Assembly (NCBI GenBank): GCA_964610505.1
Contig: CAZSXU010000010.1
Span: 57,304-121,303, forward strand
Direction of reading: 5' to 3'
DNA: 64,000 nucleotides
From: CAZSXU01 sp964610505
GTDB taxonomy: Bacteria; Arandabacterota; Arandabacteria; JAGLYR01
The translations under genes were made by a program, and so were the position numbers. Below, piece by piece: positions 17,131 through 25,230 of this stretch; position 1 is the first letter of the stretch, and every line of letters starts with the position of its first letter. The notes under the pieces were generated by a model that was not told the DNA's origin, made no database searches, and saw only the letters and a list, made by a program, of their open reading frames with translations.

Positions 17131-18525
17131 ATGAGAGTGCTGGTCGTCGACGACGACAGAGATCTAAGGGGATCGCTGTGCAGCTCCCTCAAGGAGAGCG
17201 GGTTTGCGGTTCTCGAGGCGGAGTCCGGCAGCGGAGCCCTGGAGTTTGTGCGCCTGGAGTCTCCCGAACTCGTTCTCCTGGATGCCGGGCTTCCCGACAT
17301 GGACGGGATGGAGGCTCTTCGGCAGATCCGCCGGACCGACCGCGAGGCGCTGGTGATCATGATGACGGCGGACGGCCGGGCGGATTTCGGCATTGAAGCC
17401 GCCCGTCTCGGCGCGATGGATTGCGTGACCAAACCCTTCGATCTCGACCAGCTTCGGGGAGTGGTGGGCGATGCGTTTGACAGCGTTCGCCTGAGGCAGG
17501 AAGCACGGCGCGCCGAACACCTGAAGGTGGGACACCGGGAGTCGGACCGTTTGGTTCTCGGCAAGAGCAAGGGCATGCGCTCCATCGTCGATATCATCGA
17601 GAAAGTGTCCGCGAGCAAAGCATCGACGGTTTTGATCGAGGGAGAAAACGGAACCGGCAAGGAGATGGTGGCCAAGGCCATTCACTTCCTGAGTCGTGAT
17701 CGCAACGGCCCCTGGATCGACGTCAACCTCGCAAATCTCCCGGAAAGTCTCATCGAAAGCGAACTATTCGGTCATGAGAAGGGTGCGTTCACGGATGCCC
17801 GATCGCGGAAACTGGGGCTCACGGAAATGGCGGCCGGGGGGACGCTCTTCCTCGACGAAATCGGGGAGATGCCGCCCCAGGTTCAGGCGAAACTGCTCAA
17901 GGTGATCGAAACCAAAGTATTTCGGCGGCTTGGAGGTGTTTCGGATCTCCGGGTGGATACCCGAATCATCGCCGCTACGAACCGGGATCTGAGGGCGATG
18001 GTGCAGGAGGGAGGCTTCAGGGAAGATCTCTATTTTCGCCTTCGGGTGATTCCCATTCGCGTGCCGCCGCTTCGAGAGCGCTCGGCGGACGTGTCCCTCC
18101 TGGCGCAGTTCTTCGTTGAGCAATTCAACCGCGAGCTGTCCAAGAACGTGAAAGGGTTCTCGCCGGAGGCAAGGGCGCTGCTTCTTCGATACCCGTGGCC
18201 CGGGAACGTGCGGGAGCTGAGAAACGTGATCGAACGGGTGATGATTCTAGAGGCAAAGGAGGTCATTCTATCCGAGCACCTGCCGAGCGAGATCCTGATG
18301 GGAGCGCAGGGACGTTCAGCGGCGGGAGAAGCCGCCACGGTCTCGGCAGAAGCGAATGACGAATTCCTTCCGGTCCCCCTCAGTATCATCGAGAAGAGAC
18401 ATATCCAGGAAACGCTCATATGGGCCAACGGGAACAAAACCCGAGCCGCGAAAGCGCTGGGGATTTCCCGACAAACCTTACGGGAGAAGCTGAAACAGTA
18501 TCAGAAAGACGAACTCCTTCGGTGA
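17131..18525 (+). CDS. NtrC-family sigma-54-dependent response regulator
   Basis: 464 residues in three domains. Receiver: acidic pair VVDDD, phospho-Asp51 in LLDAGLPDMDG, Lys in TKPFD. AAA+ domain (about 145-380): Walker A GENGTGKE, sigma-54 contact loop ELFGHEKGAFTDA, Walker B LFLDEIGEMP, arginine finger region FREDLYFRLRVIPI. Fis-type HTH at the end: NKTRAAKALGISRQTLREKL. The contact loop reads GAFTDA instead of GAFTGA, a variant also seen in the second regulator here. Its place directly after cheA-cheW-mcp suggests that CheA phosphorylates it, as in the CrdA system of Myxococcus. It would activate sigma-54 promoters such as the one before cheA. Confidence 0.93.
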   Translation: MRVLVVDDDRDLRGSLCSSLKESGFAVLEAESGSGALEFVRLESPELVLLDAGLPDMDGMEALRQIRRTDREALVIMMTADGRADFGIEAARLGAMDCVTKPFDLDQLRGVVGDAFDSVRLRQEARRAEHLKVGHRESDRLVLGKSKGMRSIVDIIEKVSASKASTVLIEGENGTGKEMVAKAIHFLSRDRNGPWIDVNLANLPESLIESELFGHEKGAFTDARSRKLGLTEMAAGGTLFLDEIGEMPPQVQAKLLKVIETKVFRRLGGVSDLRVDTRIIAATNRDLRAMVQEGGFREDLYFRLRVIPIRVPPLRERSADVSLLAQFFVEQFNRELSKNVKGFSPEARALLLRYPWPGNVRELRNVIERVMILEAKEVILSEHLPSEILMGAQGRSAAGEAATVSAEANDEFLPVPLSIIEKRHIQETLIWANGNKTRAAKALGISRQTLREKLKQYQKDELLR

Positions 18526-18540
18526 TAGCCCGGCGATGTG

Positions 18541-18580
18541 CACGGTGAGGGCAAAGTTCCCGCTTTCGCCCTCGCGGTGC
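18541..18580 (+). terminator. Hairpin terminator after the NtrC-family gene
   Basis: CACGGTGAGGGC-AAAG and CTTT-C-GCCCTCGCGGTG form a stem of about 15 pairs with a six-base loop, beginning 16 bases after the stop codon. There is no T-tract, so termination could be weak or the hairpin may stabilise the transcript end. Confidence 0.45.
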
Positions 18581-19463
18581 TGAGAAAGCGGTGGCAGGAA
18601 AGTTGCCGCCGCTTGTTTTCTGTCCGGATATTCTCCAACACCGAAGGTCCGCTGGGTGATTCTCGCAGATCTTCAGCGTCGGCTACTGCCCTTTGTCCGC
18701 TCCGCGTACCACCCTCTTCATTTCACAAACAAGGTTACCATACGACATCTAACCACTTGTGGCGGAACGCGTTAAAGCTCCGGCACCGTGCTTCCTGTCG
18801 CTCTCGAAATCGTAAACCCGGGACGGTGTCGGCCACGTGCGGACAGTCCGGCATCGGGGGTCCGTTTCTTGCGAAGGGATGTGGAGTCTGAGATTTCCGT
18901 GGGGAGATCGTGAGACGGACCCACGGATGGGCGGCGTCTCGCTGCTGTGGAAAGGGTCGGTCCTTCTGGGTGCAATCTCTGGATCGTACGTTGGGTCGGA
19001 GTCCAACACTTGCCATTCATTCCAAAAGACATCGACGACTGCGAAATCCTGATTGACGAGGCCGAGGATACCGTTCGGCTCGCGGAACGCCATCTGGATG
19101 ATGCCGAAGCACGGATGGCGGCCCTCGAGGACGACACGCGGGTTCTCTGGGCGTGGATGGCGGCGAGTCTCCCGGGTGTTGTCGTTCAGGATGACGAGCA
19201 CGGCATATGGAGACGGACAGGGCTCAACTGAGCAGTAGCGTCTGAGGCGGGTCGGCAACGAAACATGCGCCGCCGGTCCCGAAGGCGCTGTCGGCAGGGG
19301 GGGGCGACGCACGGTGTTGCCGGGGCGGGCCGAATCGGAACACGCAACCGGCCCCCTCTCGAGGTAAGGAAGTCGGGCGGTCACGTGGCAGGTCTCTTTG
19401 AATCGTGCACGGGTTCGAAGAGGCGGCGCAATGGGCGCACTTCGCATGATGAGGTGGTGAACG
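18581..19463. other. Gene-poor region between the sigma-54 regulator and fliA
   Basis: About 880 bases with no confidently assigned gene. Base composition is locally more even than in the flanking genes near 18720-18770. I find no tRNA and no clear promoter with both boxes. One short reading frame at 18947-19231 is listed separately. The leader just before fliA contains GAGGTGGTGAACG, a usable ribosome site. Confidence 0.5.
18947..19231 (+). CDS. Possible small coiled-coil protein
   Basis: A frame of 94 residues starting with GTG. From about residue 27 (KDIDDCEILIDEAEDTV) to residue 70 it shows regular heptad-like spacing of hydrophobic and acidic residues, which is unlike the arginine/serine-rich frames produced by chance here. 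The first 20 residues look non-coding, so the real start may be the TTG at 19009. No ribosome site stands out and I recognise no family. It lies in the gap before fliA. Confidence 0.3.
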   Translation: MERVGPSGCNLWIVRWVGVQHLPFIPKDIDDCEILIDEAEDTVRLAERHLDDAEARMAALEDDTRVLWAWMAASLPGVVVQDDEHGIWRRTGLN

Positions 19464-20411
19464 ATGGCGGAATCTCTTCTCAATGTTCAAAACTCCGATC
19501 AGCGACTGGCGGGCAGCTGGTCCGGTCCCCCGTTTGAAACCCGAGAGGCGTGGCAGCTCTACAAACACGAGCGTGACCCCCGGGCCAGGGACCATCTGGT
19601 TCTTGAGTATGCCCACTTGGCGAAGTACGTGGCGGGCCGGCTGGCGATCGGCCTGCCCCCGACGGTCCAAATCGACGACCTGATCAGCTCGGGGATTCTG
19701 GGTCTGATGGATGCCATCGAAAAATACGATCCCAAGAGGGACACGAAGTTCGAGACGTATGCCATGACCCGCATCCGGGGCGCGATGCTCGATGAGCTCC
19801 GGGCCCTGGACTGGGTGCCGCGCTCGACACGCAGAAAGGCCCGCTTACTCGAAGACGCCTATGCCACTCTCGAGGCGGAACTCGGCCGCTCGGCGACCGA
19901 TACCGAAGTGTCCACACACCTGAGGATTTCGCCGAGGTTGCTGCAGGAGATGCTGGCCGAAATCAGCGTGTCCTCGCTTCTCTCGCTGGACGGCTTCATG
20001 ATGGCCGGGAGTGGCGAAGAGGTTTCCCGCCTGATCGATCACTTCAAGGACGCCGATGCCGCCAGCCCGTCGGCCCAGCTGGAGGTCGAGGAAGTCCGGA
20101 GGATCCTCAGTTCGGCGATTCGGAACTTGCCGAAGCGGGAGAGAGAAGTCATCTCCCTGTATTACTTTGAAGAAATCACAATGAAGGAGATCGGGAACAT
20201 CCTCGGTGTATCCGAGTCGAGAGTCTGCCAGATCCACACGAAAGCCATTTTGAGGCTCAGGGGCAGACTGCGAAAGAACCGCGACGCGCTGGCGAAAGTG
20301 TTTGCCGAAGGCTCTCTGGGCAAGGAGTACGCCGGCAAGAGGCAGGGATTCGGAGAGACGTACACCGGAGCCAGAGTTGGAAACGCGTATCCCGTGGCAT
20401 CCGCACTGTGA
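19464..20411 (+). CDS. fliA: RNA polymerase sigma factor FliA/WhiG (sigma-28)
   Basis: A 315-residue sigma factor. Region 2: LVLEYAHLAKYVAGRLAIGL, then DDLISSGILGLMDAIEKYD and FETYAMTRIRGAMLDELRALDWVPR. The RGAMLDELR and DWVPRS wording is typical of the FliA/WhiG/SigD class. Region 3 follows (LGRSATDTEVSTHLRIS), and region 4 is ITMKEIGNILGVSESRVCQIH. The last 35 residues extend beyond the family's usual end. It directs transcription of flagellar, chemotaxis or related late genes. No flagellar structural genes are in this window. The start at 19464 follows GAGGTG. Confidence 0.92.
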   Translation: MAESLLNVQNSDQRLAGSWSGPPFETREAWQLYKHERDPRARDHLVLEYAHLAKYVAGRLAIGLPPTVQIDDLISSGILGLMDAIEKYDPKRDTKFETYAMTRIRGAMLDELRALDWVPRSTRRKARLLEDAYATLEAELGRSATDTEVSTHLRISPRLLQEMLAEISVSSLLSLDGFMMAGSGEEVSRLIDHFKDADAASPSAQLEVEEVRRILSSAIRNLPKREREVISLYYFEEITMKEIGNILGVSESRVCQIHTKAILRLRGRLRKNRDALAKVFAEGSLGKEYAGKRQGFGETYTGARVGNAYPVASAL

Positions 20412-20472
20412 ACACCGAGACACGTAGAGACAGGCCGAAACCGTAGAGGGCAGACCGCCGGGGGGGCAGAGA

Positions 20473-21711
20473 ATGATGGACCCGGAGAGAGACGATTTCT
20501 CGACTGCGATCGCGACGACTGGGGAAGAAGAGGTGGGGGTGGCCGTATCGGAGCAGCCGCAGGAAGAGGAAGTCGGAAGCATCTGGAAAGAGAAGGTCCT
20601 GGTCGTTGACGACGAGGAGCGGGTCTGCCAGACCCTTGAGGAGTTTCTGACGTTGAGGGGATACTTGGTGGACGTCGCCTCGGGCGGCCCGGAGGCTCTC
20701 AGGATGCTGAGAGAGAACGTCTACGCCCTCCTGCTCACGGACTTGATGATGCCGCGGATGAACGGGATCGAGCTGATGGAGCAGGCCAGAGAGTTGGATC
20801 CGGACCTGATGGTGGTGATCATCACGGGGTTCGGGACGATTGAGACGGCCGTGCAGGCGCTCAAGCAAGGGGCCTACGATTACGTTCTGAAACCGTTTTC
20901 GTTGATGGAAATCGAACGATCCGTTGAACGGGCGCTCGAGAAGCGCAGGCTGGCGCACGAGAATCTCCAGCTCGGGGAAGTGAACCGCCGCCTGCGGGAG
21001 ATCGACGCCGTCAAGTCCGATCTGCTCGGAATCGTCTCTCACGAATTCCGGACGCCGCTGACGAGCCTGAAGGGCTATGTTTCGCTACTCGAGAGCGGGG
21101 GTCTGGGCGCCGTGTCGGAAACGCAGATCGAAGCGCTCCAGGCCGTGGGGGAGAACACGAGACGCCTGGAGAAATTGGTCGACAACATCCTGGTTCTCGC
21201 CGAGATCGGAGGCGGGAGTGGGGAAATCCGGATGCAGGACGTCGATCTGGGGGCGGTTCTGAACCGGGCGCTTCAGGAGATCCGTCCGGAGATGGAAGTG
21301 TCGGGAAGCCGGGCCGAGGTATCGGTTGACGCGGATCTTCCGGCCGTGAGCGGCGACTTCGACAAGCTTGTGATGGCCGTCGGCAACTTGATTGACAATG
21401 CCGTCAAGTTCAAGTCGGAGGACGGGATCATCCGGACCGCCGTGACTGCTCAAAGCGCAAGGGGGGAGGGGTGGATCGACCTGACGATCTCCGACAAGGG
21501 CATCGGGATCAGCGAGCAGGATCTCAACACAATCTTCGATCACTTCGTTCAGGTTGACATGAGCGCCACGCGACGCGTCGGCGGAGTCGGATTGGGATTG
21601 TCCGTCGTGAAGGAAATCATCCACCGACATGGCGGGGCCGTGAAAATCCAGAGCAGACCGGGTGAAGGTACGACCGTCAGTGTCTCGCTCCCGACCCGAA
21701 CGATCTCCTAG
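20473..21711 (+). CDS. Hybrid sensor: N-terminal receiver plus histidine kinase
   Basis: 412 residues with the reversed order receiver then kinase and no membrane segment. Receiver: VVDDEE and phospho-Asp in LLTDLMMPRMNG, with LKPFS as the Lys loop. After a coiled coil, the HisKA box is GIVSHEFRTPLTSLKGY. The ATPase domain keeps the N-box (LIDNAVKF), G1 (DKGIGIS) and G2 (GVGLGLSVVKEII). An intact kinase controlled by its own receiver usually acts in a phosphorelay, receiving phosphate from another kinase. It starts at ATG 20473 (or 20476), about 60 bases after fliA, and may share its transcript. Confidence 0.9.
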   Translation: MMDPERDDFSTAIATTGEEEVGVAVSEQPQEEEVGSIWKEKVLVVDDEERVCQTLEEFLTLRGYLVDVASGGPEALRMLRENVYALLLTDLMMPRMNGIELMEQARELDPDLMVVIITGFGTIETAVQALKQGAYDYVLKPFSLMEIERSVERALEKRRLAHENLQLGEVNRRLREIDAVKSDLLGIVSHEFRTPLTSLKGYVSLLESGGLGAVSETQIEALQAVGENTRRLEKLVDNILVLAEIGGGSGEIRMQDVDLGAVLNRALQEIRPEMEVSGSRAEVSVDADLPAVSGDFDKLVMAVGNLIDNAVKFKSEDGIIRTAVTAQSARGEGWIDLTISDKGIGISEQDLNTIFDHFVQVDMSATRRVGGVGLGLSVVKEIIHRHGGAVKIQSRPGEGTTVSVSLPTRTIS

Positions 21712-21756
21712 TTCGGATGGGTCTGGTGAGTGCAACGCTTGGGAGAAGAAAGCGAG

Positions 21757-21788
21757 AGCCCCGAGGCCGATTTCTCGGCTCCGGGGCT
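21757..21788 (+). terminator. Hairpin terminator after the hybrid kinase
   Basis: AGCCCCGAGGCCGA pairs with CTCGGCTCCGGGGCT through about 13 pairs with one mismatch and a four-base loop. It starts 45 bases after the stop codon. The T-tract is weak, and the site may act for transcripts arriving from either side. Confidence 0.5.
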
Positions 21789-21879
21789 TCGTGCATCATG
21801 TGGTGGGTTTCTCGGCGAGGGCCAGGATCGCCCATCGTGTCTGAGAGCCTGTCTACAAGCGTGCGTACCCACGCACGCG

Positions 21880-21999
21880 CTATCCCGCCACGCAGAACGG
21901 GGTCGTCCCGTACCAGTCCAGAAACCAGCCGGACGAACAGGCCAACACGAAAGCCGTCGCCACCGCAAGGAGCAGCCCCCACAAACAGTTCCTGGCCAT
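21880..21999 (-). CDS. 39-residue putative lipoprotein or membrane microprotein
   Basis: The frame starts at ATG 21999 with AAAGGGAG eight bases upstream, a strong ribosome site. The peptide opens MARNCLWGLL, continues as a hydrophobic helix and reaches VLAC (Cys21), which fits a lipobox. The mature part would be only CSSGWFLDWYGTTPFCVAG. There are two extra Cys residues and several aromatic residues. I recognise no family. It follows another tiny gene on the same strand by 62 bases, with a GACCCC..GGGGTC hairpin (22019-22043) between them. Confidence 0.45.
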   Translation of the reverse strand: MARNCLWGLLLAVATAFVLACSSGWFLDWYGTTPFCVAG

Positions 22000-22061
22000 G
22001 CCATCCACTCCCTTTGCGGACCCCGGTCGGCGGGACGGGGGTCGGCAATAATGGTGCCCCG

Positions 22062-22136
22062 CTACCACAGCCACCAGAACGGATCGATAAACGTCCCCAC
22101 AAATCCCCAGACCTCCCCGAGTAACAGCGCGATCAT
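22062..22136 (-). CDS. 24-residue membrane microprotein
   Basis: The frame starts at ATG 22136 with AAGGGAGG ten bases upstream, close to the ideal anti-16S sequence. The peptide begins MIALLLGEVWGFVG and ends TFIDPFWWLW: a single short hydrophobic helix with a Trp-rich end. Longer in-frame readings upstream lack any protein-like character. It is the first of two tiny genes on this strand. Function unknown; comparable microproteins act on membrane complexes or as toxins, but nothing here decides that. Confidence 0.45.
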   Translation of the reverse strand: MIALLLGEVWGFVGTFIDPFWWLW

Positions 22137-22412
22137 CTGTTGTCGCCTCCCTTCTCGTGGCTCAGCAATGCAGCCCTCGGTGAGTGTCTGAACAGATGAC
22201 CTGGCACCGCGGGTCTCCGCAGTGTCGGGGGATTGGCCACCCAAGGTGGTCGATCCGGAGATACGAACGTGCAAGACTCGGACCATTCCGGGGGGGCCGG
22301 AGGAGGTGTCGGAACGAATCCATCTACCGGTTGTGTTGTCAAGATGTTGTCGCCGTAAGGTGGACGAATTCTTTCTTTGACGTGCGGTTTTGCGGAAAGA
22401 GAAGTCGAGGAG

Positions 22413-22437
22413 TGCAGAATGCACGCTGCATTTTGCA
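22413..22437. promoter_or_regulatory. Operator-like palindrome TGCAGAATGCA-CGC-TGCATTTTGCA
   Basis: Two 11-base arms match at ten positions around a three-base centre, and each arm is itself nearly symmetric (TGCA..TGCA). It lies in the 380-base gap between the phosphatase gene and the two microprotein genes, about 280 bases before the latter. It may be a binding site for a dimeric regulator. Confidence 0.35.
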
Positions 22438-22444
22438 ACGGAAT

Positions 22445-22460
22445 TGGCCGGCCGTTTGCA
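22445..22460 (+). promoter_or_regulatory. Sigma-54-like site, direction toward the phosphatase 3' end
   Basis: TGGCCGGCCGTTTGCA has the GG and GC elements ten bases apart and TTGCA intact. On the plus strand it would make a transcript antisense to the 3' end of the minus-strand phosphatase gene. One such match in this length of DNA could arise by chance. Confidence 0.25.
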
Positions 22461-22516
22461 AGAAACCTGACCGGCGGTGGGCCCCGCGGCGTCCAGGGCG
22501 GCGCCCGTCCCATGTT

Positions 22517-24982
22517 TCAGTCGAGCCCGAGGGTCACCAGGGTAACGTCGTCCTGAATGGAGCCCAGCGTGAACTGATGAACGGCATCGTAGATCTTGTT
22601 CGCCAGTTCTTCGGGAGACTTGGTCTCCAGTGAACCGAGGAGAGACTGCAGGCGAATGCGGCCGAAGGTCTCCTCATCCTCGTTGAGTTCCTCCGTCACG
22701 CCGTCCGTGTACAGCAGGAGGATGTCCCCGCGGTCCAGGGGAATTTCTCGATCGATATACCGGGTTTCGTCGGTCACGCCTAGGAGCATTCCCGTGGAAT
22801 CCAACGCTTCGATCTGACCGGAAGAACGAAGCAAAAGTGGCGGGTCGTGCCCCGCGCTGGCATAGAGGAGCCGCATCGCCTGCAAGTCGACGATTCCATA
22901 GAAAAGGCTGGCAAACCTCTCGGGGCCGAATTTCTCGAGCAGGCGCCGATTTGCCCTTTCCAGCACGACGGCCGGTGGAAGCTGCGTTTCCGCTTCTGCA
23001 CGGAATGCCGCCTGGAGAGTAGCCATCAGAATCGCCGCCGAAACGCCCTTCCCGCAAACGTCCGCAATGGCCAGGCCCAGGCGATGATCATCGAGAACGA
23101 TGTAGTCGTAGAAATCGCCTCCGACCTCCTGGCACGGAATGTTCATTCCGCTGACTCTCACGCCCGGAAACCGGGGTGGGGATTTCGGAAGAAGCCGAGT
23201 CTGAATTTCTCTGGCGATTTCCAGCTCGTGCTGCATCTTTTCCCGGGCTTCCTTCTCCTCACGCAGACTGGCCGCCTCGATGGTCCGGGCCGTTTGGGAA
23301 GCAATCGCCTCCACCAGGGCATGATCCTGGCGCGAGAGCGGCTCGTGGGATTTCCGGTGGCCCACCGAGAGGACGGCGATCAGCCGACCCTCGGAGATCA
23401 CCGGAACCAGGAGGGCCGAGCCCATCCGTTCGAGCATGGCCCGTTCCTCGTACGGGAGAGCTTCAAGACGAGGATTCCCGCCCAGTTTCTCCAGGGGGAG
23501 CGGCAGCTGTTCGTCCTGGAGCCACCGTACGGTTTCCTGCTCTGATCGGAACACCGGATTGCCCGTCGCCAGGTTGGATTCACCGGCTTCGGCGCGAACC
23601 ACGAAATGCCGGCCGACCGAATCCAGAAGAAGCACAATGACGGTCTCGACCTTCAGAACATCCCCCAGTTGCACGGCGAAGCTCTCTAGAATCTGAGAGA
23701 GGTTCATCGGACTCGTAAGCAGCTGCCGGAAGTCACGCAGCGTATCCGGGAAACTGTACCTCCCCATGTAGAATACGCGATCGACCATCCGCTGGATGCG
23801 ATCCCTGAGGGTGCTGAAAACCAAGGCAATGATGAAAATGGAAACGACGGACAGGAACAGGGTAAGGCGACCCTTCAGATGCAGAAGGTACCCGCCGAGT
23901 CCCTGCACCAGTCCAACATAGATGGCGACGAGCGCGGCGGTCAGGAGCGTATAGGCCACCGAGCGCCGCACGATGATATCCAGATCCATGAGACGATACT
24001 TCACGATCGCGTGTCCGAAAGAGAATGGGATGAGGAGAAGCGTCAGGAACGCGTATCGGAAGCCCGGAATGTGGGCGGATGGGTCAATGGTGAGAATCAG
24101 CGAGAGTGCGACCAGAGGACCGACCCCGAGCAGGGTCCCGGCGAGAACGTATCGAAGGCGGCGCTTCATGGCGGGAGACTGCTGGGCACGAAAGCTGTGG
24201 ACGAAGGACAGGAAACCGAGCAGGTAGTAGAGCGTAATGACCACGGAGCCGATGTCCTGGAAGACGAGAGCCGTCTGTCCGATACCCCGCCTACGGATGA
24301 TCATCAGATCGAACATGAGACTCGCCGCGAGCATGATAAGAGCCGGGATGTAGAGCAACGGACCGATACGGGGGTGACGGGCAAGAAGCCGCTTTCGTTG
24401 TGGAAATACAAGAAAGAAATGCAGGAAGACGGCCGGCAATAGGAGTACGCAGATGTTGTAGAGCATCTTCGAGGCGAGGAAGAACCGCATCCCCGCCATG
24501 GGCGGGCTGGCCGCGAACACCCCCGCAAAGAAGAAGCAAGTCAGGAAGAACAGCGTACCGATCTTGTCGCTTCGCTGAAGGAAGACCACGAGCCCAATGG
24601 CTAGAAAGAAGACGCTCACCCCGGTCTGGCTCAGCCGTCGAGCGAGCTCGGATGTCGGCAGCTTGGTGAAGGTCAGGGGAAGATCCATAACACGCCCCTG
24701 ACGCTCGATCGTATAAACTCTCGTGCCGCCCGGTGTGGGGGGGAGGTGCGAGGGAGCATAGTCGAGAAGACGGTCTCCGGGCTGGAAACCGGCTTCATCG
24801 CCGGGCGAGCCCGGGGACACCCGGGCCACAAGCCATTCCTTCTTCACAAGGCCGTCATAGGGAGCTTCGATCGTCTGTCGCGCTGTGAGAACCAGCACAA
24901 CAAACAGCAGAAAACTCAGAATGACAGCCGCCCAGCGATCGCGGCCACTCGCATGCGTCCATCGAACGGGGGTGGGCAACAT
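22517..24982 (-). CDS. Multi-TM PDZ-GAF-SpoIIE protein phosphatase
   Basis: 821 residues. A TM segment near residues 16-34 is followed by a PDZ-like domain (VSPGSPGDEAGFQPGDRLLDY). Eight or nine further TM helices come next, then a GAF domain (about 430-570), a coiled coil and a PP2C/SpoIIE domain. The phosphatase acidic sites are present: GGDFYD, DVCGKG, LYTDGVTE and DDVTLV. Such enzymes dephosphorylate anti-sigma-factor antagonists in partner-switching pathways, or control c-di-GMP outputs. No STAS or RsbW-like gene is nearby. The ATG at 24982 has GGGAGGTGG just upstream; the longer frame to 25144 lacks protein character. Confidence 0.88.
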   Translation of the reverse strand: MLPTPVRWTHASGRDRWAAVILSFLLFVVLVLTARQTIEAPYDGLVKKEWLVARVSPGSPGDEAGFQPGDRLLDYAPSHLPPTPGGTRVYTIERQGRVMDLPLTFTKLPTSELARRLSQTGVSVFFLAIGLVVFLQRSDKIGTLFFLTCFFFAGVFAASPPMAGMRFFLASKMLYNICVLLLPAVFLHFFLVFPQRKRLLARHPRIGPLLYIPALIMLAASLMFDLMIIRRRGIGQTALVFQDIGSVVITLYYLLGFLSFVHSFRAQQSPAMKRRLRYVLAGTLLGVGPLVALSLILTIDPSAHIPGFRYAFLTLLLIPFSFGHAIVKYRLMDLDIIVRRSVAYTLLTAALVAIYVGLVQGLGGYLLHLKGRLTLFLSVVSIFIIALVFSTLRDRIQRMVDRVFYMGRYSFPDTLRDFRQLLTSPMNLSQILESFAVQLGDVLKVETVIVLLLDSVGRHFVVRAEAGESNLATGNPVFRSEQETVRWLQDEQLPLPLEKLGGNPRLEALPYEERAMLERMGSALLVPVISEGRLIAVLSVGHRKSHEPLSRQDHALVEAIASQTARTIEAASLREEKEAREKMQHELEIAREIQTRLLPKSPPRFPGVRVSGMNIPCQEVGGDFYDYIVLDDHRLGLAIADVCGKGVSAAILMATLQAAFRAEAETQLPPAVVLERANRRLLEKFGPERFASLFYGIVDLQAMRLLYASAGHDPPLLLRSSGQIEALDSTGMLLGVTDETRYIDREIPLDRGDILLLYTDGVTEELNEDEETFGRIRLQSLLGSLETKSPEELANKIYDAVHQFTLGSIQDDVTLVTLGLD

Positions 24983-25230
24983 AGACGGGCCACCTCCCGG
25001 AACCCAGAAGGTCGGTGTTCGCGCAGCCCGAATGCCGGACAAGTTCCGCGCGACAAGAAGCCACTTGCGTGAAGCCTGCGTCCAACCTTTCGTCGACCAT
25101 TCTCCCGGCGGGAGCGGTTCTTTGTCAAGTGGTATTCCAAGCACCCCGGCTCACAGGGAAAGAGACTTGCATGGGATGCGGACGTGTGGTAGCTTCCTCC
25201 CAACATTCTCGATTGTCAAACAGGGGGTGA

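Noticed and set aside
18749..19483. 244-residue minus-strand frame in the gap before fliA
   Set aside because: Residue make-up (many Arg, His, Pro, Ser) and lack of hydrophobic patterning indicate chance; it also overlaps the fliA start.
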